Assembly (NCBI RefSeq): GCF_032854445.1
Contig: NC_088300.1
Coordinates: 22,487,608-22,551,607, forward strand
DNA length: 64,000 nt
Reading direction: 5' to 3'
Source of the DNA: Liolophura sinensis
Lineage: Eukaryota; Mollusca; Polyplacophora; Chitonida; Chitonidae
Shown: positions 43,001-55,000 of the stretch, piece after piece
Position numbering within the stretch: the stretch's first letter is position 1
Layout of the letters: each line of letters begins with the position of its first letter
Made by a program: the position numbers and the translations under genes
Notes under the pieces: model-generated
Database searches by the model: none
What the model saw: the letters and a program-made list of their open reading frames with translations, nothing else
What the model was told of the DNA's origin: nothing

Positions 43001-46000
43001 TATGTTGGTGAATGAACTTTTGAACCAGATTTTAATTTTGATGTTTCAATAAGACCTTTAATTCATGGGGGAGCAGGGCTTGAAAAGCAGGAGTCTCTAA
43101 CACCTGCCTTGGATTGGTCAATCAGCCCAATGGTGAATACAACAGTCTTCAAGGGCTTTTCAAAGTATCAGTTGAGTCCATCTTGTAAAATAACTATGGG
43201 TTCCAAACGCTTGGACTCTAGCTTGCTATTTACAGTTTTCTGTCCAAAGTTTCTCCCTCTTACTGCACTTGACTTTGCAAGGTATTTTAGTATTTCCCTT
43301 GTAGTAAAAAAACATACACCTCATGTAAAGTGATGTTTATGAGACTACATCTGCTTTTGCCTGTCACCCCAACTTTCAGCTTACACACAACACATGTTGT
43401 TTTGATAAAAATGGACTGAAAAGTGAAAGAACTGGTGGTTATTCGCTGGCCACATCACATACTCATTGAGGAGTCTGAATATTGATTGTGTCAAGTGCAG
43501 GACTTGTAGGCATGCAGCATTGATGTGGGCTGAAATATCAGTAATTACAAACATGTGCTTAGTCCATCTTCATGGACTTGGTGTTCTGTTTTTTTCACAT
43601 CTTGACATTAATGGCAACAACGAGTCCATCTCTAACAGTTACAACCATTCAATGGCACAGAAAGCGAACCTTTAAAAACTTGACAGTCTATCTCGTCTTT
43701 CCCCGTCTTGCGAAGCTGGTTAGGCTCACTGAGGTGTGACAGAGGCATGGACAGCTGTCACTGATCGACTACCAGCAATCCCGTACTCCCTATAGAGAGT
43801 GTATGACATAAGTGAATAGAGTAGTGCAGAAAAGTCAACAAGGTACCAGTCAACAACTGTTGAAAATAGTGTTTTTGTACAATACCAACACATACATCAT
43901 GAAAATGTTAGATACTTTACACAAAATGAAGCTTGGTTATTTTTTTTTTTTTTTTCTGTCTTTGGCATGAATCTTCAGTGGGGGCGGCATCATGACGGCA
44001 TCCTGCCCCAAGAAGACAGTATATGTACACACACCTGATGACTCTTTGGTATCATGTGATGGAAAAAGTATGACGCAAAACCCAAAGCATACATACATAC
44101 ATGCTAATTGAACACATCAATCTTAGACTATCTGGTGTTATATATATTTGTAGATTTTACTTTAAGTTTGCTGAACATTGGCATTGTGAACTCAGTTTTC
44201 GTTTTTTCTTTCTTTTCAAAAAGTCTATAGGCACACGCTACGTGTTTACATGGGATTGGCAGATTTGCAGGTTGTTGTGTTCCTTTTACCTTGTATTTTG
44301 CCAGTAGTTCAAATTTCAGCCTTCTTATGTTAATTGTTGGGTAGAAACTTACTTGTTGCCTTATTTCCTCAGATCAAAGAAGGAAAGAATAGGAAAAAGC
44401 GTGAAGGCACATTAAGGCCTCAGGCGAAAACAACGCCTGCAGGGAATCCAACGCCTGCAGGGAATCCAACACCTGCAGTGAATCCAACGCCTGCAGTGAA
44501 TCCAACGCCTGCAGGGAACCCTACGCCTGCAGGGAATCCAACGCCTGCAGGGAACCCTACGCCTGCAGGGAATCCATCAGCTCCAAGAAATTCACAACGT
44601 GTGAAAAATGTCCCAGAAATGTCCCAGAAAAAGGTGATTTTTGAGATACTGTAGATATCTGGAGATACTGTAGATATCTGGAGGATCTAGAGACTATTTT
44701 TGTTAATTTCATGCATAGGGGACTCAGGCAGTCAGTCCCTCATAAATCATTTTTGAGGACTTTTGTTTAATATGCTCCATCATATTGAATTAAAATCTGG
44801 TACATGACTTCACCAAGGAGACAAGAAGGTAAATTTTCAGGGTTTTTTTTTTCACTTTCCACAAAATTATCACTAGTTTTGTCCTGTTGTATACCTTAAC
44901 TGTTTTGTTGCCTTTTTTTTTCCAAAATGATTTCATGACACTGTATTAAAACTTCGTACATGAAAACTTGCAGATTAGATTGGAGTTTTGGATCACTTTG
45001 TCCATTTTCAACAAAATTATTGTTGTTTAGGTCCTGTTGCAGCTTGACATTTTTTTTTTTTTTTTTAATTGTTCACTGTATTGAATTGAAGTTTAGAACT
45101 TGGGGTTTTGGGGTCGGCCCAGTCATAAATATTTACAGCCAACCCAGAATTAACAGTAGGTACAAGTACTTGCCTTGGGCAGACTGTTAGTTAGTAATTT
45201 TCGATTTAGTTTTCAAAGATATGCAATTTAATTGTGTCCAAAAAAAAAGTGGTGAGAAAATTTTTTTTTTTTTGCCTGTTGTTAGCTGCTGAATCAATAT
45301 GATGTGGAACTCTTTTGAAAATGAAGTTATGAAAAGACAGTGACTGGTACAGTTTCTATTAATACGGACCACAAATATGTACGAGTTTTAGATATAGTCA
45401 TGATCGTAACTCTGAAATGCTACGATCACATAACAATTCTTTTGTGCAAGTGGCTTAAAAAAAACCAACAAAAGAAACAAATGACAATATTTAAAGTACT
45501 TGCATTACTAGAGGTGATAATGTCAAGCTGCCAGTTGTATAAGAACTAGTGTAAGCAAGAACTGTGATATTTACAGGGATTGGTCTGCAGGACGTGGCAG
45601 GAAGGCGTGTTTCTCTTTGTGGTCGTGCTATCTATGAACGGCACTGACACTCCAAAGGAAGCTAACGTGTTCGGTAAGTTTTTTCTTCATTGGTCAGCAA
45701 AGAATGATGTATTAGGTTGGTAAAAAGGTTTTCCTGTGTGAAGACAAAATCTTTGCAGTTTCCACAAGATTATCCTGATTTGACGTGATGATGTTCCTCA
45801 TGTGATGTTTAATAAGGCAGATATGACGTCGCTATGTTTTAATATAGTGCAATTTTTTTTACTCTTTAGGAAAGACATTGATCCTATCTCGACTCTTACC
45901 ACTTAGCCCTGCTTTTAAGAGATACATCGGAGTAGCTCTTTAACTGACACAACCATTTTTTTCTGAGATGCTTGGCACCTGTTAGTCCACCAAAACTCAG

Positions 46001-49000
46001 TTGCTTATTAAATACAGAAGTAGGTCACGTGACACTTGAAAATGGCTGTCGACAGTGAGGCACTTGGAACTGCTGAAATTCTAGCAGTCAGTGGGACCAC
46101 CAAACAGCGAGTTAATTAGTTTCATACAAGAGGATAGTAAATAAAGAGGATAAGATTAGAGATTTCACCATAAAATTACATATAAATGAGCAGAGGAGGT
46201 GAGTTGGATTACCACAAGTTGGAAGGAGATGAGACTTTGAAATCCACGTGGATGGACTCCACGATGAACGTCAGAATTTTAAAATAGCTCACTCAGTCCC
46301 TCTGTATGGACTAGGCATCTGTGCAAATCAACTTTTAATCTGGAGTTCTTTACTATGTGGACATGGAATACATACACGCCACACTACAGAAACTGGAAAC
46401 CAGATGATCTGTCACTTGTATCCTCCACTCTTCAGTCTATTTGGCTGAAGAGTTTAAACAGCAATCACATGACATCACAGTGTCTTCTGGGGTTACAGAA
46501 TTGACTTGCACCTTACAGCTTTGCTATACATACAGAAAGATTGACTTTTTAAAACTTGGATACTTTATATATACAAATTTGATTTGGTGTCTTTTCTTTT
46601 AACCTGATTTTGCTAACAGGGGGCCTCTGTGGCCCAGATGCTTAATATGCCTAGGAGCCTCTCACCAATTAGGTCTCTCATGCTCTTACTGTCTTCCTGT
46701 GGCCTTTCAGCAACGTGCGAATGATCGTGGGTTTCCCCGGGGCCCTGCCCACTTTTCTGCCACAATAATGCTGGCTGCAGTTGTATAAGTGAAATATTCT
46801 ACAAAATAAATATTTTGCTAACTGTTTGGCTGCTGTCAACAAAAGCGAATCTGCTTAACAATCAGAATTACACGGTTGATAATCATGTGTTATTTTCTTG
46901 TAGTTGAGATTTCCATGAAGAATGACAATGGATTTTTGTCAGCAATGGAATGGCCGCTTCTCATCGTGAGTATTAACAGTAGTTGGTTAATTTATTTTGT
47001 TATATATCTTCTTCCTTTGTAATTTCACATATTCATGTAATATTTTCTGATATCATATGTTTTTACATTAACATATAAACACAATGAAAGATTTATTTTA
47101 TTAAAATTGCAACAAAATAATAATATGGCCAATCATGACTTCATTCTTCAGCATATTTATCACAATTCTTTTTCATAAGGCCTCGGACTATTCGGGGTCA
47201 CATTGCATATTCATCATGCGGTCAGCTGATAACGTGCTTTAACGAGACTTCCGGTCCAAGTGGTACTGTCCGTTATAAACCATATTCACCTCAATGACCA
47301 TGTGTTCTTTCATCACGCGGCCGCGTAAGAAGATAGGAAAAAGTGCAGCAGCTAAGTTGGACACAGTCTCGGTTGCTGGTCGCAGCAATGAAATTGAGCG
47401 GGATGTTGACCTGGACTCGGACAAAGCCGCTTCTTAGACAGGTGTGATAAGGATTGTTTTCCAATAATGTCTATGGGCCTTGATGGGGCCACAGCTCCCT
47501 CAAAAGACACCGTCACCGGCGAAAACTGGCGACAGGCCCTAAACTGACCACAGGTCCACGTAAACAATGTGCTTTGTCACCCTCAAGGAAGGGCAAGTGC
47601 AAAGCATGCACCAGAAATTCTACCTCAAATAAACTTGCACAAAGACCACGTGGTCTTGAGAGGTTCGTTGAAGGGGACATGTTGGTTCTGTGAGACTCGG
47701 TGTCTGCTCTTTGGAGGACAGATTGGACAAATTACTATAGTTTACATTGCCCGAGAAGGCCAGCTGTGATACCTTTTGCGAGGCCAGCTTTGGCTTTGAA
47801 AATCTGCTTGAGCCTTCTACCAAACTCGGAGATGATGAGGTCTTATTTACCATAGGTTCGTCGAAACAGCAACAACAGTTGATTGTCGATTTGGACTTAT
47901 TAAAGATTATAAAGGATTATAAAGATATTTTTACAATATCCGAGGTGAATGGAGCTCCCTTAGGTTCAAAGGTAGCTAACTTCATAGAAAAAGAAGAATG
48001 TGCTTATGCTCACAGAGCAACATCCCATGTCAAGCAAGAGAAACATCCCATATCAAGCAAGAGCAACATCCCATATCAAGCAAGAGCAACATCCCATACC
48101 AAGCAAGAGCAACATCCCATATCAAGCAAGAGCAACATCCCATACCAAGCAAGAGCAACATCTCCATACCAAGCAACTGTGAGCAACTATAACCACCTTG
48201 TATTTACTCAGAGATGTGGGCGTTGTTGAACACTGTGACTAAATCTAGAGACCTTTCTATTAATAAGCTACAAGAACTCTTAGGCACAGAATAACAGCTG
48301 TGGAACGGCAAGCTTAGCTGTTGTCTTCACTAAAAGAAGATATTAAACTCCAACAATGCCGAGTGCTTGCATCTGAGCCTGTTTTATTTCTGTGCAACCT
48401 GTTTTTTAATATCTCTTACTTTTAGAGGCTCTGGGTACAGCCTTTGTTATCATGCAAATATGCATCTTTGCGCATGCAGAATGCCTCTACAATGAATTGT
48501 TTATTTGGGACAACGTGAAAGAATGTGTCAGCGAAATAGACAATATTTCTATACTAAGTAGAACAACTGAATCCACTTGAACAAAAAACCCGTATCGGGG
48601 GTTTGGGTGTGACATAAGAGGCCTGCACAGAGGGAGGCCTCGGCCCTTCCCATCAAGATAGGGAGGTTACAGAGGCAGGATATAGCAGCAACTAACTCAG
48701 CCTCATATGTTGAAAAAGTAGAGGAAAGTTTTTTCAAGGCGGGAGCTTTATCTATACAAATTTCAGAGTGGAAAAAATGATCCAATAACCCATGGGTGTT
48801 ACAAAATGTGGTAGGACATAAAATTGAATATTTAAGATTACCTTGCCAGAAAAGTATGCCAGTCCCTATTCAGGCTTCAGCGAATGATCGTGTACACATC
48901 AGTCAGGGGCTTACAGTGCTCTTGCAGAAAGACGTAATTGAAGTTTGCAAAGCGGAACATGACCAGTTTCTATCAAATATTTTTGTGTGCCAGAAAAACA

Positions 49001-52000
49001 AAAAATGAGAAGTTTTGAACTATATTGAATTAATACCTATTGTTCAGGTATATGTACATGTAAGTTTATGTTTGTGCCTGATATAGACCTGTTTACCTCG
49101 AGTTAGTCAGCCTTCGTCAGTCAGGCTTTCAATTGAGGCTGCCATCATGTCTCTAAATCATAGTTGTCAAAGGGTTATTAGTCCCATTTCACTGCCTAAA
49201 AAGTGTGTTGTGAACTATCTAGCAGAGTTAGCTTCAGATTTAGCTTACAGTGTAGTTAACACACACAGTTCCGTGTTGTCACAAACTTTATTTCTTTGTG
49301 GATGTATAGTGCCACAGGATGTGATAGGATGAAAGGACTGTTTGAGTAAGACCCTCCAGTTCCTAGGAGTACAACGTTAAACCCCAAGCACTCACTCACT
49401 CCAGTTCCTAGGTATAGCCACACATGGGATGTGAAGAACATTTTACATTATTTCAAATCTTGTGTTCTGGCGTTGTTGGCTCTTGTCACATCACAGTGAG
49501 TGCAAAGTTTGCAAGCCTTGACCTGAAGTGGAATGCGACTGTCGCAGTTTGGTCAAAAGTTGAGTTTCAGTTTTTAAGTCCCTTAAGACCACTCTGAGAA
49601 ATGGTCCCTTTAAGCTAGTGCAAATTGTGAAGTATAATGACAAAGATTTGTGTGTTGTAGAGACATTGGTGATATACATGTATCTTAAAAAAACAAATTG
49701 GTGGCGTACTTGTGCTCAATTGTTGACTTTTAAGCCTGTTAATACACCAGCTATTACAAGATGGGTGTGCAATGTGTTATCCTTTTCAGGTATTGACTCT
49801 GATTTGTTTAAGGCACATTGGTTTCATAGTGCGGCAACTTCCAAAGCTATAAGTAAGGGCATTTCAGTTTGTGACATACTTAAAACGGCTGACTGGTCTA
49901 GTGCTAAAGTTTTCCATGATTTCTATCATCGATCGGTGGTTTACATGGCTGGCTCAGGGTTTGATATCTCCATGGTTTATTATCAGTGAAATTTGTATGC
50001 AGTGATATCTGGTGTTCCGTTATCTGTTGTCACTTATCGTTAAACATGCAATGTGACCCCGAATAGGCTGAGGCCTTACGGAAAAGAACTCCTCCTTGTC
50101 CTCATCCCAGCATCTTGGGAGAGATGTGCAGGATGAGAGGGATTGTTTTAGTATACAAGGCCATGGCTTTGAGCAATCACATCCACCCAAGTGATTGTTG
50201 CATTGAGGTATCAAGTATCCAATCAGTAGCTGGTGATCTTCAACAGACAGAAGATCTGTGGGATGTTACATTGTGTAATATCATTCAGGTATCAGGAATC
50301 CTGATCAGTAAACCAGCAATCTGGTTTCCCTCCCTACTCAATGACAACAGAATTTTGTTGTTGAGCAGACATGGTCATTGAGGTTGAATATGGTTTATAA
50401 TGGACAGTACCATGGGACCAGAAGTCTCGTTGAAGCATGTTATCAGCTGACCACACCTAATGACACCTAATAACTTCTTGTCATCTTATAACTGAAAAAT
50501 TGTTAAGTACAATGTAAAACCCCAAGCACACATGCATGCATAAACATACGATTGCCTCGTACTACAAGGCCTGGAAAGCCACACCATGTGTGAACTGCAA
50601 AACTAGAGTATTGAAAGACCGTGCTATTTCTGTTATAATCACATGTAGATCTGTGAGGAAGGCCCGAACTCTAGGGTAATGATGGCCACTGCCTTGTAGA
50701 GAAAATATCATATTACATTCCAGCCTTGTTTACTGTGATGTGTTTTTTTATACATCTGTATTATGAACTGTGTTATAATGTTGTCCATTGGTCCATTTGT
50801 GTGTTTGTCCAGCTGTATACTTTGTAGGGTTGAACAGGCTTATCACATCTGATAACATTTTGTCTCTTGCAATAGGACAAAAGCCTATGAAAAATGAGGG
50901 ATGCCAATAAAATTTCCGAAGTCAAACCCCTTTTTTGTTATGTTTTTTTTTTTGTGTGTGTGTGTGTGTGTGTGTCAAGTCTATAGTTGAAGAACAGCAT
51001 CACTTAAAAATTCGAAACAGGACAATCCTGTGCATTTCAATCACCAGCACCAAATCTGATAGCGTCTTTTACTATTCATTCCATGAGGGGAAGATCTTGT
51101 GGTTCCATAGCTATTTTTTGTAATATTGTACATTCAAAATCCTGTATTTCTTGCAGTTTTATGGTGTCATGTGCATTGTTTATGTGGTGCTTGGTCTGAT
51201 CTGGCTGGTTTTACTGGCATGTAACTGGAGAGATTTGCTCAGGGTACAGTTCTGGATAGGTGGAGTTATTGTTCTTGGTAAGGCCTCTGGCATGTACATC
51301 TTGTTATTTTAGTATTTTACTTAAAAATTACCATGTTTTCAGAACATGTTTTATTTAAGTTTTTATTTGTTTTCGTGCTATTTCCTTCTGTCCTTATCCA
51401 TCTTAAAGTATTAACATATCTACCACGTCCTTTTCTTTATAAGAATTCGGAATGCTCTCAGAAATTTTGTACAAAGTTTATTCACTCTAGTAATCAAAGG
51501 AGTGCTGTTGTCATCAGAGATATTATTCTACTGAAAGGAATTGTGTAGTGTATGTTTAAAACAAATACAGTTACGAAATAAATCGGGTTTGTACACAGTT
51601 TACTTGTTTTCCAGGAATGTTGGAGAAGGCAGTATTCTATGCAGATTTGCAAAGCATAAACCATAAGGGTGAATCAGGTATGTGAACCACTCTGACCATC
51701 ACTCTGACAAATGATATTTGGAAATTTTGGGGATTCATTGAATATTCATTAAGCTTTCGGGATGGTTTACCTTCCTAAAATTTTATGCACCTTTGATAAC
51801 TTGCCGTTTTTTTAATACTACAATATCTGTTGTCCAAGACATCATGTGAGTAGAAGTGAATTCTTTTTGTTTTCATTGGCCTAGTTTTAATTTAATAAAC
51901 AAACATTTTTAATTGTTTTAATAAAAAAGCATTTTTAAGTAATAACATTGTACATTTGGTATTATGTTAAGCAAGTAATGATTCCTTTATAAACTTTCAG

Positions 52001-55000
52001 TTCCCGGTGCTGTTATATTTGCTGAGCTTGTCTCATGTTTCAAGAGGACAGTTGCTCGTATGTTGGTGATTATTGTCAGCCTGGGATTTGGAATTGTCAA
52101 GTGAGTTACATTCATGATCAGCAAAAAGGAAATTTTTATCTACAGATGAATTTAGAAGAGTAGACATTTTTATTTTGTGCTTATATTTGCCCACAAGAAA
52201 TGATCACTTAAACTTATAGCTTTACAGTTTTTGCTACATATAAATCTTCATCCTTTTTAAATTCTGAAACACTATTTTCAGTGGAATTTTTGCGCACAAT
52301 TATTCCGAAAATGATGATAAAATGATTCATATGTGACTAAAGATGCAAGGGTCATGAAGCTGTGCAATTTTTTTTTCATCTCTCATAGCTCTCGCAGAAT
52401 GTTTCAAAATGTTAGTTGCAGTGGTGGTTGAAAAGGTGAAAGAATTGTGGTAGTCTTCTCCTCTTGCTTGAACCAGTATCGTTTGAATGTACAACGAGGT
52501 TTCATGCAGTTAAGAGTGAGATTTTTGTCTGTCACTATATGAATCAAATATTATGTTGGCTGCAAATGCTGCCTTTTAAACTGATGCACTAATAAGTGAG
52601 TTATCTTTTCCTGAAAGGCCCTTACATATTCAGTGGGTATGTTTACCTCTGTAGCATTGCTTAATAGCTGTCACTGCCCTTTAGATACCATGCGATTTCT
52701 GTATTCACACCTGTAATCATTCTTCACTTCAGACCCAGACTGGGACCCATGCTGCACAAAGTCTTGGGAGTGGGCAGTCTGTATTTTATATTTGCAGCAG
52801 TTGAGGGCTGCTTTAGAGCAGTTAAGGTAAGATGTTAGCCTTGACTGTTAGACCTGCCCATGGCTCTGTTTACTGAAGAGTATTTATGGAATGGGAGCCA
52901 TACATTCTGACCTATCTGAGCCATCCATTCTGACCTACCTGAGCCATACATTCCGACCTATCTGAGCCATACATTATGGTGTACAGTTCAGTTAATGAAT
53001 CTGAATGTTCATGGCTTCTGATAGGGAAGTGAAATGTTTATAGGTTCTTAGCTTGATATGAAATATTTACTTGCTTTAGAATTCTTTTTATTCATTTATT
53101 TATGTAATTATTTGCTGCATTTCACTTAACAATTTGGTATATAATATGCATTTTCAGATGCACATTTAGGCCTTAAAATGATTCTTTTCACACCAACACT
53201 GAAGTTTTTTGAAAGGTTTGAGAAATTAGTCAATCCATTAAAAACAATGTTCACCTAGAAAATGCTGAACTTGGGGTGATATACGTTATCAGCTTATTAT
53301 TGACTTACTTTTTTATTTGATTGATGCTTAACGCTGTTCACAAGAATTCTTCACTTATACTGTAGTGGTTAGTTCTATAGGAGGCAGAAACTGGAGTGGT
53401 AAACCAGTGACTTTTGGTAAGTTACTTACGAACTTATTATGTTTCCTGTGAAATTGATTATTAGGTTTTCTGCAAAATTGATTCTGGAAAATGGCATGGT
53501 GTAGGACTATGTATATGTACTTACATGTACTTTTATGCTCCCACACTGTGATTTCCTATGTTACATTCAAAGTTAAAGAGTCATCAATCTTCTCAGGATA
53601 GCCATGTCTGCAAACATGATTATGGGACGTTTTGAAGGTGTTATTGTCTTTGAACATGAACATGTTAAAGATAAAAGTGATGCTAGCGAATTGTGAAGAT
53701 GTTGTTGAATGCATTTGTTGTTTTTGATTTTAGTCAAAATCTGACCAGTCCAAGAATTTACTGCTGGCTGCTGTTCCGCTGGCCCTGGTAGATGCCATCA
53801 TCTGCTGGTGGATATCCTTTTAGTACATCTGATAATATCACATCAAATTTGGTATCTTTATAACTGAATGCTCCTAAAGGCATTTTGGAACAATCACTGG
53901 AGAGTGGATAAAAATATGCTTGAGAAGTGCATGATATACCGTGTAACCATGTAGTTTTCAAGCATAGCAGGCTTTAAAGTTCATTCTTGTGTGAAAGTAT
54001 ATTTGCATGTGAGAAAATGTTTATGTAGTATAAAGAAAATCACTGTCTAAAATTTGATGGTTTTTGTGAATAATTAAATGTTAGACCATTTAGACCCTTA
54101 ACATGTTCACATCTTCACAAGCCTGGTGCAAACCTTGAGAACTTTGAGGCTGAGAAGAAACATTGTCAAGTTGTCCCTCTACAGACATTTCACCAACACC
54201 TTAGTATTTGCTGTGCTGGGTAAGGTGCTTTTATGTCTTCCTCTTCTGTAAGAGTAGATTTGAGTCTGCTGTTGCTGTATTGTCTGTATGCCTGTAATTC
54301 TATGTATGAGGAAAATTGCATTTAATTCAGAGAAGCGATCAAATATTTGTGAGAACACTGATTAAACTCCCTCAAATAAACTGTATTGTTTGGGTCTAAA
54401 CCTTGAAAATGTCTTCTAATCTAAGTGGGCATGGAAGTACATTGCTTACAAACAAATACTTTCACTAGCTTTAACACAAAAATTAACATCAATACCATAT
54501 TGGTCATGTGTTTTCTTATACAACACATTTGTGCCAGCTTAAGGTGAATAAAATGTTAGATTTGTAGATGTAAGCATGTGAGCTGGCTCCAAAGCCAGGA
54601 AATCGCCACTAGTGTTATGGCGGCCGTGGGCTCTTTGCTCACAAACGAGTACTGTCGCCTATCGGGAAAGTAAGCCCTAAATAATACAACCTGAACTATG
54701 TATTTTATGTTTCTTGTCTGCCTGTGTGACAGATGGCGTTTTTGTGAGCAAATTGGTACATGTGACTGTAGCAGTGGATGAGAACAGTGGCCAGTTTGCC
54801 TTGGATGCAAGGAAAACTTATCCTATCTAAGCGAAAAATTCTGGAGTAAACATGTCAAATAAATGAAGAAAAAAATGTATGCACTATTCTTGTTAGCTTT
54901 CTGATATTGTTATTTCCAGCTTCAATAGCCTTTATGGTATGGTCCTACACACAGCACCGTCTCAAGTTATGCCTTACAGTAAGTAATACATCAAACATTT

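Larger units (their letters stand above)
47168..50453 (+). mobile_element. Decayed DIRS-type (tyrosine recombinase) retrotransposon
   Basis: About 3.3 kb within the TMEM87 intron 46966-51156. The inverted terminal repeats at 47219-47302 and 50370-50453 align over about 84 bases (cagctgataacgtgctttaa on the left, reverse complement on the right). The left outer segment at 47177-47209 (cctcggactattcggggtca) is complementary to an internal segment at 50047-50078. Inverted ends plus an internal complementary region are the hallmark of DIRS elements, which replicate through a circular intermediate. Between them, in order, are a gag-like frame, a reverse-transcriptase N-terminal fragment and a tyrosine-recombinase C-terminal part. 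Full DIRS elements are about 5-6 kb, so most of RT, RNase H and methylase are missing. Confidence 0.82.
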
